Source: Rubrobacter sp. (lineage in GTDB: Bacteria; Actinomycetota; Rubrobacteria; Rubrobacterales; Rubrobacteraceae). From it: a stretch of DNA of 9,116 nucleotides. This document shows, one piece after another, positions 1 to 5,409 of the stretch. Position 1 is the first letter of the stretch, and each line of letters begins with the position of its first letter. The notes beneath the pieces are model-generated. The model made no database searches, was not told the origin of the DNA, and saw nothing but the letters and a program-made list of their open reading frames with translations. A program made the position numbers and the translations under genes. The stretch lies in the NCBI GenBank assembly GCA_013815575.1, contig JACDFX010000029.1, positions 1 to 9,116 on the forward strand. The letters run 5' to 3'.

Positions 1-26
1 GTGCGGAGAAGGAGCATTCTCCGCAC
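1..26. terminator. Perfect 10-bp inverted repeat, possible terminator
   Basis: Arms GTGCGGAGAA (1-10) and TTCTCCGCAC (17-26) are exact reverse complements with a 6-nt loop. The methyltransferase gene on the minus strand ends at 91, so this hairpin lies 65 nt downstream of its stop and could end its transcript. Any T-tract would lie beyond the left edge of the window, so the terminator role cannot be confirmed. It could equally be an operator or the end of an element outside the window. Confidence 0.4.
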
Positions 27-90
27 TTGGATGAATAAGGACTGGAGGGGGTACACGTGTGCACGGTAGGGTTGCGCCGCGCCGGTGGTG

Positions 91-723
91 CTACCCCGTC
101 TTGTAGACGAAGAGGCGGGTCATATGTGATGTGTTCCCGGCGGGGAAGGGCTGGAACGCTTCGCTCATCGTCACCCTCTGCCACCTACCCTCTTTCTCCA
201 GCGACGCTTGCTTCTGCTCGAACCCCTCGTTCCAATACACGTCCTTGCGGACGCTGAAGATCACCCAACCGTCTGGTTCGACGACCCGCACGAGCTCGTC
301 GAGCGCTTCGGGCGGGGCGTGGTTCGTCGTGAAGACCCCCACGGAGACGGCGGCCGAGAAGGAGCCGCTGTCGAAACCTAGGGCCTCACCCATCACCATG
401 CGGTGCAGGGCATGGTACGCATCCTTTTCGCCGGCCTTCTCGAGCATGCGCTCGGAGATGTTTATCCCCACGAGGTCATCGTAGCCGAGCACGCGCAGGA
501 TGCTTCCGAACATGCCGGTGCCCGCGCCGGCATCCAGCACGGTCCCCCCGAGCGGGACGTGGCGTCCCACGAACCCGGCCGCCACGGCGGCTACCGCATA
601 GCCCAAGCTCAGCATATCGTCTTCGTAATCTTCCGCCCACTCGTCGTAACTGCTAGCCAACTCGCTGTTGTCGCGGGCCGAGAAAACGTTCTGCAGCCTC
701 TTGGATCTCTCCGAATCTCCCAA
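91..723 (-). CDS. Class I SAM-dependent methyltransferase
   Basis: A predicted cytosolic protein of 210 residues that should transfer a methyl group from S-adenosylmethionine; the substrate is unknown. Motif I is clear at residues 62-70 (VLDAGAGTG), preceded at 26-33 by YDEWAEDY, typical of small methyltransferases of the METTL27-like/Methyltransf_11-25 group. A post-I acidic/hydrophobic segment (LVGINISERMLEKA) and a late strand (DGWVIFSVRKD) complete a Rossmann-type fold. The start is TTG at 723, chosen because AGAGGGG lies about 4 nt upstream and the fold begins soon after; no ATG fits better. The gene points away from the iteron origin, whose first repeat lies about 100 bp upstream of the start. 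There is no membrane segment or signal peptide. The family is fairly sure; any role in the plasmid (DNA, RNA, protein or small-molecule methylation) is unknown, and no DNA-methylase NPPY/DPPY motif is visible. Confidence 0.85.
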   Translation of the reverse strand: MGDSERSKRLQNVFSARDNSELASSYDEWAEDYEDDMLSLGYAVAAVAAGFVGRHVPLGGTVLDAGAGTGMFGSILRVLGYDDLVGINISERMLEKAGEKDAYHALHRMVMGEALGFDSGSFSAAVSVGVFTTNHAPPEALDELVRVVEPDGWVIFSVRKDVYWNEGFEQKQASLEKEGRWQRVTMSEAFQPFPAGNTSHMTRLFVYKTG

Positions 724-746
724 GATTCCCCTCTCTTCGCCGCCGG

Positions 747-756
747 GTTGTACAAC
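747..756. promoter_or_regulatory. GTTGTACAAC palindrome upstream of the methyltransferase
   Basis: A perfect 10-bp palindrome lies 24 bp upstream of the TTG start of the minus-strand methyltransferase gene, where an operator would be expected. No convincing -35/-10 pair is visible around it. A 10-bp palindrome can occur by chance, so this is only a candidate regulatory site. Confidence 0.2.
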
Positions 757-826
757 GCTACCGCGGGGCTCCCGTGCTGCGTGGCGTCCATAACGAGATC
801 AGCGAAACCTGGTCGAATAGACCGCC

Positions 827-890
827 GAATACCGACCTCTCACGCATGAATCCTGGTTCTTTGATACCGAATACCGACCTCTCACGCAAG
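827..890 (+). repeat. Distal iteron pair (2 copies)
   Basis: Two near-identical direct repeats, GAATACCGACCTCTCACGCA at 827-846 and 869-888, lie 42 bp apart start to start, about four helical turns. They match the consensus of the main array at 1016-1171 but are separated from it by about 125 bp. Such satellite iterons commonly serve copy control, handcuffing or autoregulation in iteron plasmids; that role is inferred here. Confidence 0.85.
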
Positions 891-970
891 GTCACGGACT
901 CAGGTGCAGCGGCACGACCCGGCAAATGCCAGCTCTAGGGACCATCGGCACACAACGAAGGCCTGCAAAA

Positions 971-1001
971 GCGAACAATCTATGCCGACAACCTTGTTCG
1001 G
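971..1001. promoter_or_regulatory. Inverted repeat CGAACAA/TTGTTCG in the origin
   Basis: CGAACAA (972-978) and TTGTTCG (994-1000) form 7-bp inverted arms with a 15-bp spacer, just left of the main iteron array. In the same spot CCGACAA and TTGTTCGG (985-1001) give a tighter imperfect dyad. It lies between the distal and main iterons, where a host-factor or regulator site would be plausible. The binding protein is unknown. Confidence 0.3.
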
Positions 1002-1015
1002 AGCGCCGGAAAGCC

Positions 1016-1171
1016 GAATACCGACCCCTCGGACAAGGGATACCGACCTTTGGCGCAAGGGATACCGACCACCCACGCAAGGCGATACCGACCCTGGGCG
1101 CAAGTTTTGGCGACCTCTCGCGCAAGGAATACCGACCCCTCACACAAAGAATACCGACCTCTCACGCAAGC
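1016..1171 (+). repeat. Main iteron array (7 direct repeats), plasmid origin
   Basis: Seven tandem copies of a ~22-bp unit with core ATACCGACC followed by YCTCRCGCAAG-like sequence. The cores start at 1018, 1040, 1062, 1085, 1107, 1129 and 1151, so the period is 22 bp with one 23-bp step, keeping copies on nearly one face of the helix. The copy at 1107 is the most divergent (TTGGCGACC); those at 1129 and 1151 are closest to the distal pair. The array ends about 110 bp before the initiator gene and is followed by AT-rich DNA, the classic order of an iteron origin: repeats, melting region, rep. The Rep protein encoded at 1283 is the expected ligand. I see no canonical DnaA box (TTATNCACA or the actinobacterial TTGTCCACA) on either strand between 724 and 1282. 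Confidence 0.93.
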
Positions 1172-1270
1172 TGAAAAAGAGAACTACCTGCAAATGCAAG
1201 GTTTTTCTTCCGGTTCTTCGGTTTCTATGTATGTAGTGTTCTTGTTAAATGTTGTGTTATTACAAACAGG
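1172..1270. other. AT-rich stretch, candidate DNA-unwinding element and rep promoter region
   Basis: About 65% A+T over roughly 100 bp in an otherwise GC-rich window, placed directly between the iterons and the initiator gene. It carries T-rich short repeats (TTCTTCCGG, TTCTTCGG) and alternating TATGTATGTA. This is where an iteron origin is usually melted. The rep promoter must also lie here or in the iterons, which would give autoregulation, but several weak -35/-10 combinations compete and I cannot choose one. AGGGGAGG at 1268-1275 is the rep ribosome binding site. Confidence 0.65.
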
Positions 1271-1282
1271 GGAGGCTTGAGG

Positions 1283-2770
1283 ATGGGGAAGCCCAAACGC
1301 GAGGTAGTAGCGTTGGGGAAACGGGGCCGAGCAGAACTCGTACCCACAGAAAAGAACATCGAGGAATCTTACCTCTTCGCTGGCGGTGCCAACGATGCGA
1401 AAGAGATCCGGGAGTACGTCATTCCCGTCACGCTAGAGGACGGCACGTCGGCGATGCGGAGGTTCAAGTACACGCCGTCCGAGGAGTACGGGGACACCAC
1501 AGATTTCGACAGGGACGTGTACCGGGCGCTGATCCTGCTTGCGCACCGGAAGGGTGGGATGCCAGACGATGGCGTCGTGTTCTTCAGCCTCTACGAGGTG
1601 CGCAACATTTTAGAGCTCCCGGACAACGGAACGAGTTACAGAAAGATAAGGGACTCGATAATCCGGCTGCAAAAGCTCCTGGTCGACGCGGACGTATACC
1701 GGAAGACGCTCCGTGGGTTCAAGAGCGAGTACTACACGGTGTGGCGGGTGAACTTTGAGGCGAACGAGGACAAATACGGCCGGGCGGTGGAGCACCATTG
1801 GGTCAGGTTCGACGACGTGGTCGTGCGTAGCTACAAGGAAGGTTACGTGCGGAACCTGGACCACGACTTCTACTTCTCGCTGAGCAAGAAGCACGCCCGT
1901 GGACTCTACAGTGAGATCGACCTCGGGCGCGGCAACGGGCTGGTATGGGAGGTACCGCTGGCGAACCTGAAGGCCAGGCTGGGGATGGCGGCGAGCTACC
2001 GATCTCCCTCCGCGCAGAAGCGCGCGCTGGAGCCGGCCCACGAGGAGATGAGACGCAAGGGGTTTCTCGCCAGCGTCTCCTTCCCAGACAAGTACACGAT
2101 CCGCTACGAGGTCGCCGAACAGTTCGTGGCGGAGAGAACCTTCCTGGAGCGGAGCTGGACGCGCGATGAGGAGCAGACCATCAGGACCCTCATCCGCAAC
2201 GAGGTTTGGCCGGTTCAGGCCCGCGAGCTGGTCGCCGAAAAGGGCACGGTGCTCTGCAATTATTACATCCGTGCACTTCCCTACCAGAAGTGGGTTCGGG
2301 AGCCGGGCGCCTTTCTCTACAAGTACATCAAGAACGAGAAGCCGCTTTCCGTGGAACCCCCGCAGATGTTCTTGGAAGAGGCCGGAGTGGTGCCCGATGG
2401 TAAGGTCGGCCCCTCCTACGCCGACGTGGCCGACCGCGGTGGACCGCATGAAGGAGGCGGCGAGTTCTCGCGCCGGCAGGACGCCTCTCCACGTCCCGAA
2501 CCGTCAGAGCCCGACTCGAACGCCCAGGAACTGTTCGATGGTTTGCTGACGGATGTCGGCGACGATATAGACGCCTCTTCGCTCCGTGTCTGGTTCGATG
2601 GAATCGTGGCCACGGCCTTCCGGGGCGGTACGCTAACGATCGAGGTCCCAAACGCATTCGCTAAGGAGTACATCGAGTCCCGTTTCGGGGCGCTCCTTGT
2701 AGGAGCCCTAAGCTCCCGCGTCGGAGAGGACGCAGGATTGGAGGTCGTCGCGAGGACACGGACCCGTTGA
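1283..2770 (+). CDS. Plasmid replication initiator (RepA/RPA-type winged helix) with C-terminal DnaA domain I-like region
   Basis: A 495-residue initiator that should bind the upstream iterons, open the AT-rich DNA and recruit the helicase. ATG 1283 is preferred over TTG 1277, since AGGGGAGG (1268-1275) then sits 7 nt away. Residues ~45-270 look like the Rep winged-helix superfamily (replication initiator protein A/TrfA-like): FDRDVYRALILLAH, then LSKKHARGLYSEIDL, then SAQKRALEPAHEEMRRKGFL. Residues ~290-350 carry a segment common in such Reps (WPVQARELVAEKG ... PGAFLYKYIKNEK). A Pro/Ser-rich linker (~370-412) follows. Residues ~415-490 then match the DnaA N-terminal domain I pattern: LFDGLL at the start, W437 in RVWFD, GTLTIEVPNAFAKEYIESRFG, and a last strand GLEVVAR. 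In DnaA this domain contacts DnaB helicase and domain I of other monomers. The family call rests on motif patterns, and the exact Pfam assignment is uncertain. Confidence 0.9.
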   Translation: MGKPKREVVALGKRGRAELVPTEKNIEESYLFAGGANDAKEIREYVIPVTLEDGTSAMRRFKYTPSEEYGDTTDFDRDVYRALILLAHRKGGMPDDGVVFFSLYEVRNILELPDNGTSYRKIRDSIIRLQKLLVDADVYRKTLRGFKSEYYTVWRVNFEANEDKYGRAVEHHWVRFDDVVVRSYKEGYVRNLDHDFYFSLSKKHARGLYSEIDLGRGNGLVWEVPLANLKARLGMAASYRSPSAQKRALEPAHEEMRRKGFLASVSFPDKYTIRYEVAEQFVAERTFLERSWTRDEEQTIRTLIRNEVWPVQARELVAEKGTVLCNYYIRALPYQKWVREPGAFLYKYIKNEKPLSVEPPQMFLEEAGVVPDGKVGPSYADVADRGGPHEGGGEFSRRQDASPRPEPSEPDSNAQELFDGLLTDVGDDIDASSLRVWFDGIVATAFRGGTLTIEVPNAFAKEYIESRFGALLVGALSSRVGEDAGLEVVARTRTR

Positions 2771-2781
2771 GGTTGCTCATT

Positions 2782-2830
2782 GCCGTGAAGGAACTTCGGT
2801 GGGACGAGGCCGGATGAGGGTTCCTTCGGC
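2782..2830 (+). terminator. Stem-loop after rep
   Basis: GAAGGAAC (2787-2794) pairs with GTTCCTTC (2820-2827). With a 2-nt bulge, the stem extends by GCC (2782-2784) to GGC (2828-2830), about 11 bp in all with a 25-nt loop. It begins 11 nt after the rep stop codon. No T-tract follows, so it may be a weak or factor-assisted terminator or a transcript-stabilising hairpin. Confidence 0.45.
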
Positions 2831-2968
2831 TATGGTCGAGTCATTGCGACGCGTTATGAGCGCCTGTAGTCTACATAATACGTTTCAGAAGAGATCTCGG
2901 AGGTCTACCATCGTGACCCTCTTCCCCACCCCGGCGCCCGTTTGTTAGTCTTGGGGTTGCTCTGGTGA

Positions 2969-3103
2969 CCTTTTTCCTTCGCTGCTTCGCGGTGCGGTGT
3001 TGGTCCTTTCTGGGTTTGGGTTTTTCTCTCTTGCCTTCCTTTGGTCGGCTTTTGGGTTGGTGTGTTGTGGTGTGGTGCTGTCGCTGCGCGCCTCGCTTCT
3101 TGT
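2969..3103. other. 135-nt tract without adenine on the + strand
   Basis: Between the A at 2968 and the A at 3104 the + strand contains only C, G and T, with runs such as TTTTTCC, GGGTTTGGGTTTTT and GTGTGTTGTGGTGTGG. The minus strand is correspondingly T-free, so an RNA read leftward would contain no uracil and cannot contain a stop codon. Open minus-strand frames here are therefore not evidence of coding. The function is unknown; a single-stranded or R-loop-prone element, a primosome or replication-related site, or a leader RNA are possibilities. Confidence 0.75.
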
Positions 3104-3107
3104 ATGT

Positions 3108-3113
3108 ATTATA
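3108..3113 (-). promoter_or_regulatory. TATAAT -10 box reading into the adenine-free tract
   Basis: The minus strand reads TATAAT at 3113-3108, within the short AT-rich patch 3101-3125. No good -35 element lies 16-18 bp upstream. If active, it would transcribe leftward into the T-free strand, giving an RNA with a U-free segment of about 135 nt starting close to its 5' end. Confidence 0.3.
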
Positions 3114-3337
3114 AGTAAAAACGTTAGGACATCCTTGGTACTCTCCCCCACTCCCCACCATATGCCACCTCACGATCTTGGCACTTAGGGTGATTTCTGT
3201 GCAGCCGCCCAACACCTTCCCGCCAGCGGCCCCGCAGACGTGCCACACGCCCCGCTGAGGGCTGCCGAGCGTCTCCCGGGTCATCCCCCACTTCCCAAAA
3301 GCTCAGAAACGAATCTCGCGGCCGTGTCTTACCAACT

Positions 3338-3499
3338 TACCCGGCGAAGGCGGGGCGAGCCGCTCGCTACGGGCTCGAGGGCCGGGAGCACGAGACGCTC
3401 CAGGACCTCGCCGACAGGCTCGGCATCACCCGCGAGGGGGTGCTACAGCTTCAGGCCTGCGCGGTGGAGACGCTGGGAAGTCGCTGCGGCCTCTCTTGA
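3338..3499 (+). pseudogene. Relic of sigma-70 factor region 4 (helix-turn-helix end)
   Basis: In the frame of 3365-3499 the + strand reads RYGLEGREHETLQDLADRLG and then ITREGVLQLQACAVETLG, ending at TGA 3497-3499. This follows the sigma-70 region 4.2 pattern residue by residue (RYGL-dG-TLeEvgeefgvTRERIRQIEakALrkL), which contacts the -35 promoter element. Key positions are altered: RERIRQIEAKAL has become REGVLQLQACAV. The reading frame opens only about 40 bases before the match, with no start codon or ribosome binding site and none of regions 2-3, so only the extreme C-terminal piece remains. It is not in an operon. It probably derives from an rpoD-like gene brought in by recombination. The match is seen by eye and needs an alignment. 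Confidence 0.6.
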
Positions 3500-3601
3500 G
3501 CGAGTTGAAGAAGCACTCCTGGAGCATCTTCGGCGCATCCACGTGGCCGTCTTTCGCGAGGCTCGGACACGCCCTGCCAGCAACGACAGACGCCACATTT
3601 T
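3500..3601. pseudogene. Unassigned coding-like fragment
   Basis: Both strands look coding-like over about 100 bp. The + strand reads ELKKHSWSIFGASTWPSFAR and the minus strand reads SLAKDGHVDAPKMLQECFFN followed by SLKRG. Both have GC-rich third positions. The + frame ends at a TAA inside the palindrome at 3602-3638. There is no start codon or ribosome binding site on either strand. It is probably a leftover of a gene or insertion element, but I do not recognise it. Confidence 0.25.
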
Positions 3602-3638
3602 CAGATTTATGGAAATGTACTACATTTCCATAAATCTG
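3602..3638. promoter_or_regulatory. Site A: 37-bp perfect palindrome (AT-rich)
   Basis: CAGATTTATGGAAATGTA (3602-3619) and TACATTTCCATAAATCTG (3621-3638) are exact reverse complements around C3620. The site is an AT-rich island in very GC-rich DNA. Each arm is itself a rough dyad (AGATTT-atgg-AAATgT), so the whole looks like two inverted operator units. It aligns with site B (3947-3981) at 24 of 35 positions. Possible roles are an operator, a partition centromere or a recombination site. There is no T-tract, so a terminator is unlikely. Confidence 0.7.
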
Positions 3639-3945
3639 GGATAGAGGCCCGCGCGGTGATTGTGCTGGTGGGCGCAGTGGATCTTGCCGGGCCCGGCCGC
3701 GTGCGGCTCTCGGGACCGTCAAGAGCGCCTCGGCGGGCCGAGCGGGCCGAGGAGGGGGCACAAATCTCGCCTCTAAGGATGCTGAGGGACGCGTGGAGCG
3801 TGCGTAGTAGCTCATAGAGGTAGTGAGACCCCCCACGCGGGAGGAGGGACTGAGCGCGCGCCGCGAAGACGGGAACCTGGCGACGAAGGCGGGCCGCCGC
3901 AGCGGGCGCGGTCGTCGTCGCCGGATCGCGGGCGGTGCGGTGTTT
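3639..3945. other. GC-rich stretch without a recognisable gene
   Basis: No frame on either strand has a start, ribosome binding site and plausible protein. The only structure seen is a GC hairpin around 3728-3755 (CCTCGG arms near both ends, with CGGGCCGAG repeated twice inside). This is spacer DNA between the two palindromic sites A and B, or the remains of a gene. Confidence 0.45.
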
Positions 3946-3983
3946 TAGATTTACGAAAATCTACCTCATTTTCGGAATGTTGA
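3946..3983. promoter_or_regulatory. Site B: AT-rich dyad overlapping the parA promoter
   Basis: TAGATTT-acga-AAATCTA (3946-3963) is a perfect 7-bp dyad. It is followed by a diverged inverted unit (CATTTTCGGAATGTT, 3967-3981). CGAAAAT/ATTTTCG arms (3954-3960/3968-3974) also pair. The arrangement mirrors site A, 344 bp upstream. It ends at the -35 element of the parA promoter, the usual position of an operator or centromere bound by the small partner of a ParA system. Confidence 0.6.
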
Positions 3984-4008
3984 ATTGTGTGGGGGCCGCC
4001 ATTAAGAT
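3980..4008 (+). promoter_or_regulatory. Probable sigma-70-type promoter of parA
   Basis: TTGAAT at 3980-3985 (-35) is separated by exactly 17 bp from TAAGAT at 4003-4008 (-10). Transcription would begin around 4015, leaving a short leader with GGGGAGGG (4032-4039) before the GTG at 4047. The -35 is overlapped by the 3' edge of site B, so a protein bound there would block the promoter. Confidence 0.6.
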
Positions 4009-4046
4009 GGGTACGGTGTGTCGGCGGCGTCGGGGAGGGCATCGGC

Positions 4047-4694
4047 GTGAGGATCAACGTGATGGGCTACAAGGGCGGCGTGGGCAAGAGCGTGACAGCC
4101 ATGCACCTGGCGGCGGCGCTCGGCCACCGGTTCGGGGAGGGGACGACGGTGGTGGTGGACGCCGACCCGAACCAGAGCCTGGTACATTGGCGGGCCGGGC
4201 GGCCGGAGGGTATGGAGCCTTGGCCGTTCGAGGTGGTGGGCCTGGAGATGGGGAGCGCCTGGCAGCGGTACGAGAACGTTGTCTTCGATTCGCAGGGGAG
4301 GCCGAGCGACATGGACCTGCAGGCCGCCGTGCGGGGGTCGGACCTCATCGTGGTGCCCACGACGGCGGAGGGGCTATCGATGCGGCCGTTGATAGGGTTC
4401 CTGGCCAGGCTGCGCAAGATGGGGGCGAGCTACAGGGTGCTCCTGACGATGGTGGGGTGGTGGAACACGCAGGCGCAGGAGCGGAGGAAGCAGCTGGAGG
4501 ACGCGCGTCAGCCGGTCTTCGGGCCCGAGATCCGCAGGCGTCAGGCATTCGACACGGCGACCGAGACCGGGAGGCTCGTCTACGAGTTCCCGAACAGCAG
4601 GGCCCAGGAGGCATGGCGATCGTACAAGCGGGTTGCCGATGAGGCCGTCGAGGAGATCGTCGGCGCAAGGCGCGCGCTCGCGGGTAGGAGATAG
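4047..4694 (+). CDS. parA: ParA-family partition ATPase
   Basis: A 215-residue P-loop ATPase of the ParA/MinD superfamily, expected to pattern on the nucleoid and segregate plasmid copies with a DNA-binding partner. The deviant Walker A is at residues 9-15 (KGGVGKS, with signature lysine K9 and phosphate-binding K14). Walker A' is VVVDADPNQS (35-44) and Walker B is VVFDSQG (78-84, D81). A further strand LIVVPTTAE follows. It is short and lacks an N-terminal helix-turn-helix, as in the type Ib ParA group, whose operator function is carried by the small partner. The start is GTG 4047: GGGGAGGG lies 7 nt upstream and the P-loop then begins at residue 9. The frame is open further up to GTG 3987, but that start has no ribosome binding site and lies upstream of the predicted transcript start. 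It is followed 2 nt later by the partner gene. Confidence 0.92.
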   Translation: MRINVMGYKGGVGKSVTAMHLAAALGHRFGEGTTVVVDADPNQSLVHWRAGRPEGMEPWPFEVVGLEMGSAWQRYENVVFDSQGRPSDMDLQAAVRGSDLIVVPTTAEGLSMRPLIGFLARLRKMGASYRVLLTMVGWWNTQAQERRKQLEDARQPVFGPEIRRRQAFDTATETGRLVYEFPNSRAQEAWRSYKRVADEAVEEIVGARRALAGRR

Positions 4695-4696
4695 CG

Positions 4697-5122
4697 GTGG
4701 GCAGGGAGAGGATCGACCGGACGGCGAACCCCCTGGCGGCGATGATGGACGAGTCGCTCGAAGAGCTGGAGCGGGAGGACGCGTTCGGGGCGTCCGAAGG
4801 CGAAGGACACGCCGGGTCGGCCCCCGAGGCCGGAGAGAGGCACGAGCGCCGGGCGTCGGCCGTCGGGTCGGGCGTAGGGCGGGCGGCGCCGGTTCGAAGG
4901 GCGGGCAGGCGGCCGGGACGACCGAGGGGGGGAAGGAACTCCGACCCGAACATGGTGCCGATCTCGGCGAAGATCGACAGGGAGGTACGGTTCGCCGTGG
5001 ATAGGGTTCTGGCGGAGCAGAGCCGGCTGCAGGGGAGGCCGGTCTACATGGCGGAGGTCATCGAGAGGCTGCTGCGCTTCTACGTCGAGCGGGGCGACCC
5101 CTACGAGATCTTTTCGGGGTGA
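4697..5122 (+). CDS. Small ParB-like partition partner (AT-hook-like plus ribbon-helix-helix-like)
   Basis: A 141-residue protein starting at GTG 4697, 2 nt after the parA stop, with GTAGGAG (4684-4690) 6 nt upstream, so the two genes are translationally coupled. Residues 1-30 are acidic-helical and 31-65 are low-complexity. Residues 67-80 are very basic (RRAGRRPGRPRGGR) and contain a GRP core like an AT-hook. Residues ~86-133 (PISAKIDREV ... YMAEVIERLLRFYVERG) fit a ribbon-helix-helix pattern of strand and two helices. Position and size match the centromere-binding and repressor partners of type Ib ParA systems. It would bind sites A and/or B, nucleate the partition complex and repress the operon. 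Sequence similarity to known ParB proteins is not visible, so the role rests mainly on context. Confidence 0.75.
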   Translation: MGRERIDRTANPLAAMMDESLEELEREDAFGASEGEGHAGSAPEAGERHERRASAVGSGVGRAAPVRRAGRRPGRPRGGRNSDPNMVPISAKIDREVRFAVDRVLAEQSRLQGRPVYMAEVIERLLRFYVERGDPYEIFSG

Positions 5123-5409
5123 GTCGGGAAGACGGGCCCAACGGGCGGGCGGGGGGATCCGGGTTGGGTGGGGGTGGCGCAACAGGGACCAGACGGCCTG
5201 GTAGGGGCTGAGGAGGAAGGCGCCCAGCAGCACGCTGCGAGCCTACCGGTGGCTGGACCGGCCGCCTCCGGCCGGGGCCTCCTGGCTGCTCGGGTGCCTG
5301 AAGGCGGCTATCTCCGGCGAGACGCTGTTCTGATGGGGTAACGGTAGCGGCTCGTGCATCAGAGTGGCGTCCTTCGGTGGACGTTTGGCAAGAATAAGAG
5401 GAGGAGAGC
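5123..5409 (+). pseudogene. Decayed coding fragment with an internal TAG
   Basis: In the frame ending at TGA 5331-5333 the + strand reads RNRDQTAW (around 5178-5201), then TAG (5202-5204), then GLRRKAPSSTLRAYRWLD and RPPPAGASWLLGCLKAAISG to the end. The run has GC-rich third positions and a protein-like composition but no start codon or ribosome binding site after the TAG. It looks like the 3' end of a lost gene, truncated near 5150. I do not recognise the family. A competing GTG frame (5174-5341) is less protein-like. The remaining ~75 bp hold only the ribosome binding site of the next gene. Confidence 0.35.

Larger units (their letters stand above)
2831..3337. other. Non-coding or decayed stretch after rep
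   Basis: No convincing gene is visible. An open minus-strand frame (2871-3284) has codon-biased third positions only in its first part (3130-3284, with residues such as VLGGCTEITLSAKIVRWH). It then runs through a tract where stop codons cannot occur on that strand because it has no T. Its start lacks a spaced ribosome binding site and I do not recognise the protein. A small palindrome, TGTAG-t-CTACA, lies at 2865-2875. The stretch may be an eroded gene plus regulatory DNA. Confidence 0.4.

Noticed and set aside
462..470. TTATCCCCA, one mismatch from a DnaA box
   Set aside because: It lies inside the methyltransferase coding sequence, far from the iterons and with no second box nearby, so it is probably chance.
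827..1171. CRISPR array
   Set aside because: The repeats are contiguous 22-bp iterons without unique spacers of constant length, and no cas genes are present. Position before rep fits an origin.
1610..2449. Minus-strand open frame of 279 codons inside rep
   Set aside because: Antisense of rep, without a ribosome binding site or recognisable domain; the + strand product has clear initiator features.
2871..3284. Minus-strand open frames of 137 and 68 codons after rep
   Set aside because: Half of each lies in DNA with no T on that strand, where stop codons are impossible. No spaced ribosome binding site or known domain is seen.
3935..4642. Overlapping + strand frame of 235 codons within parA
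   Set aside because: Gly/Arg-rich shadow of parA in another frame, without motifs.
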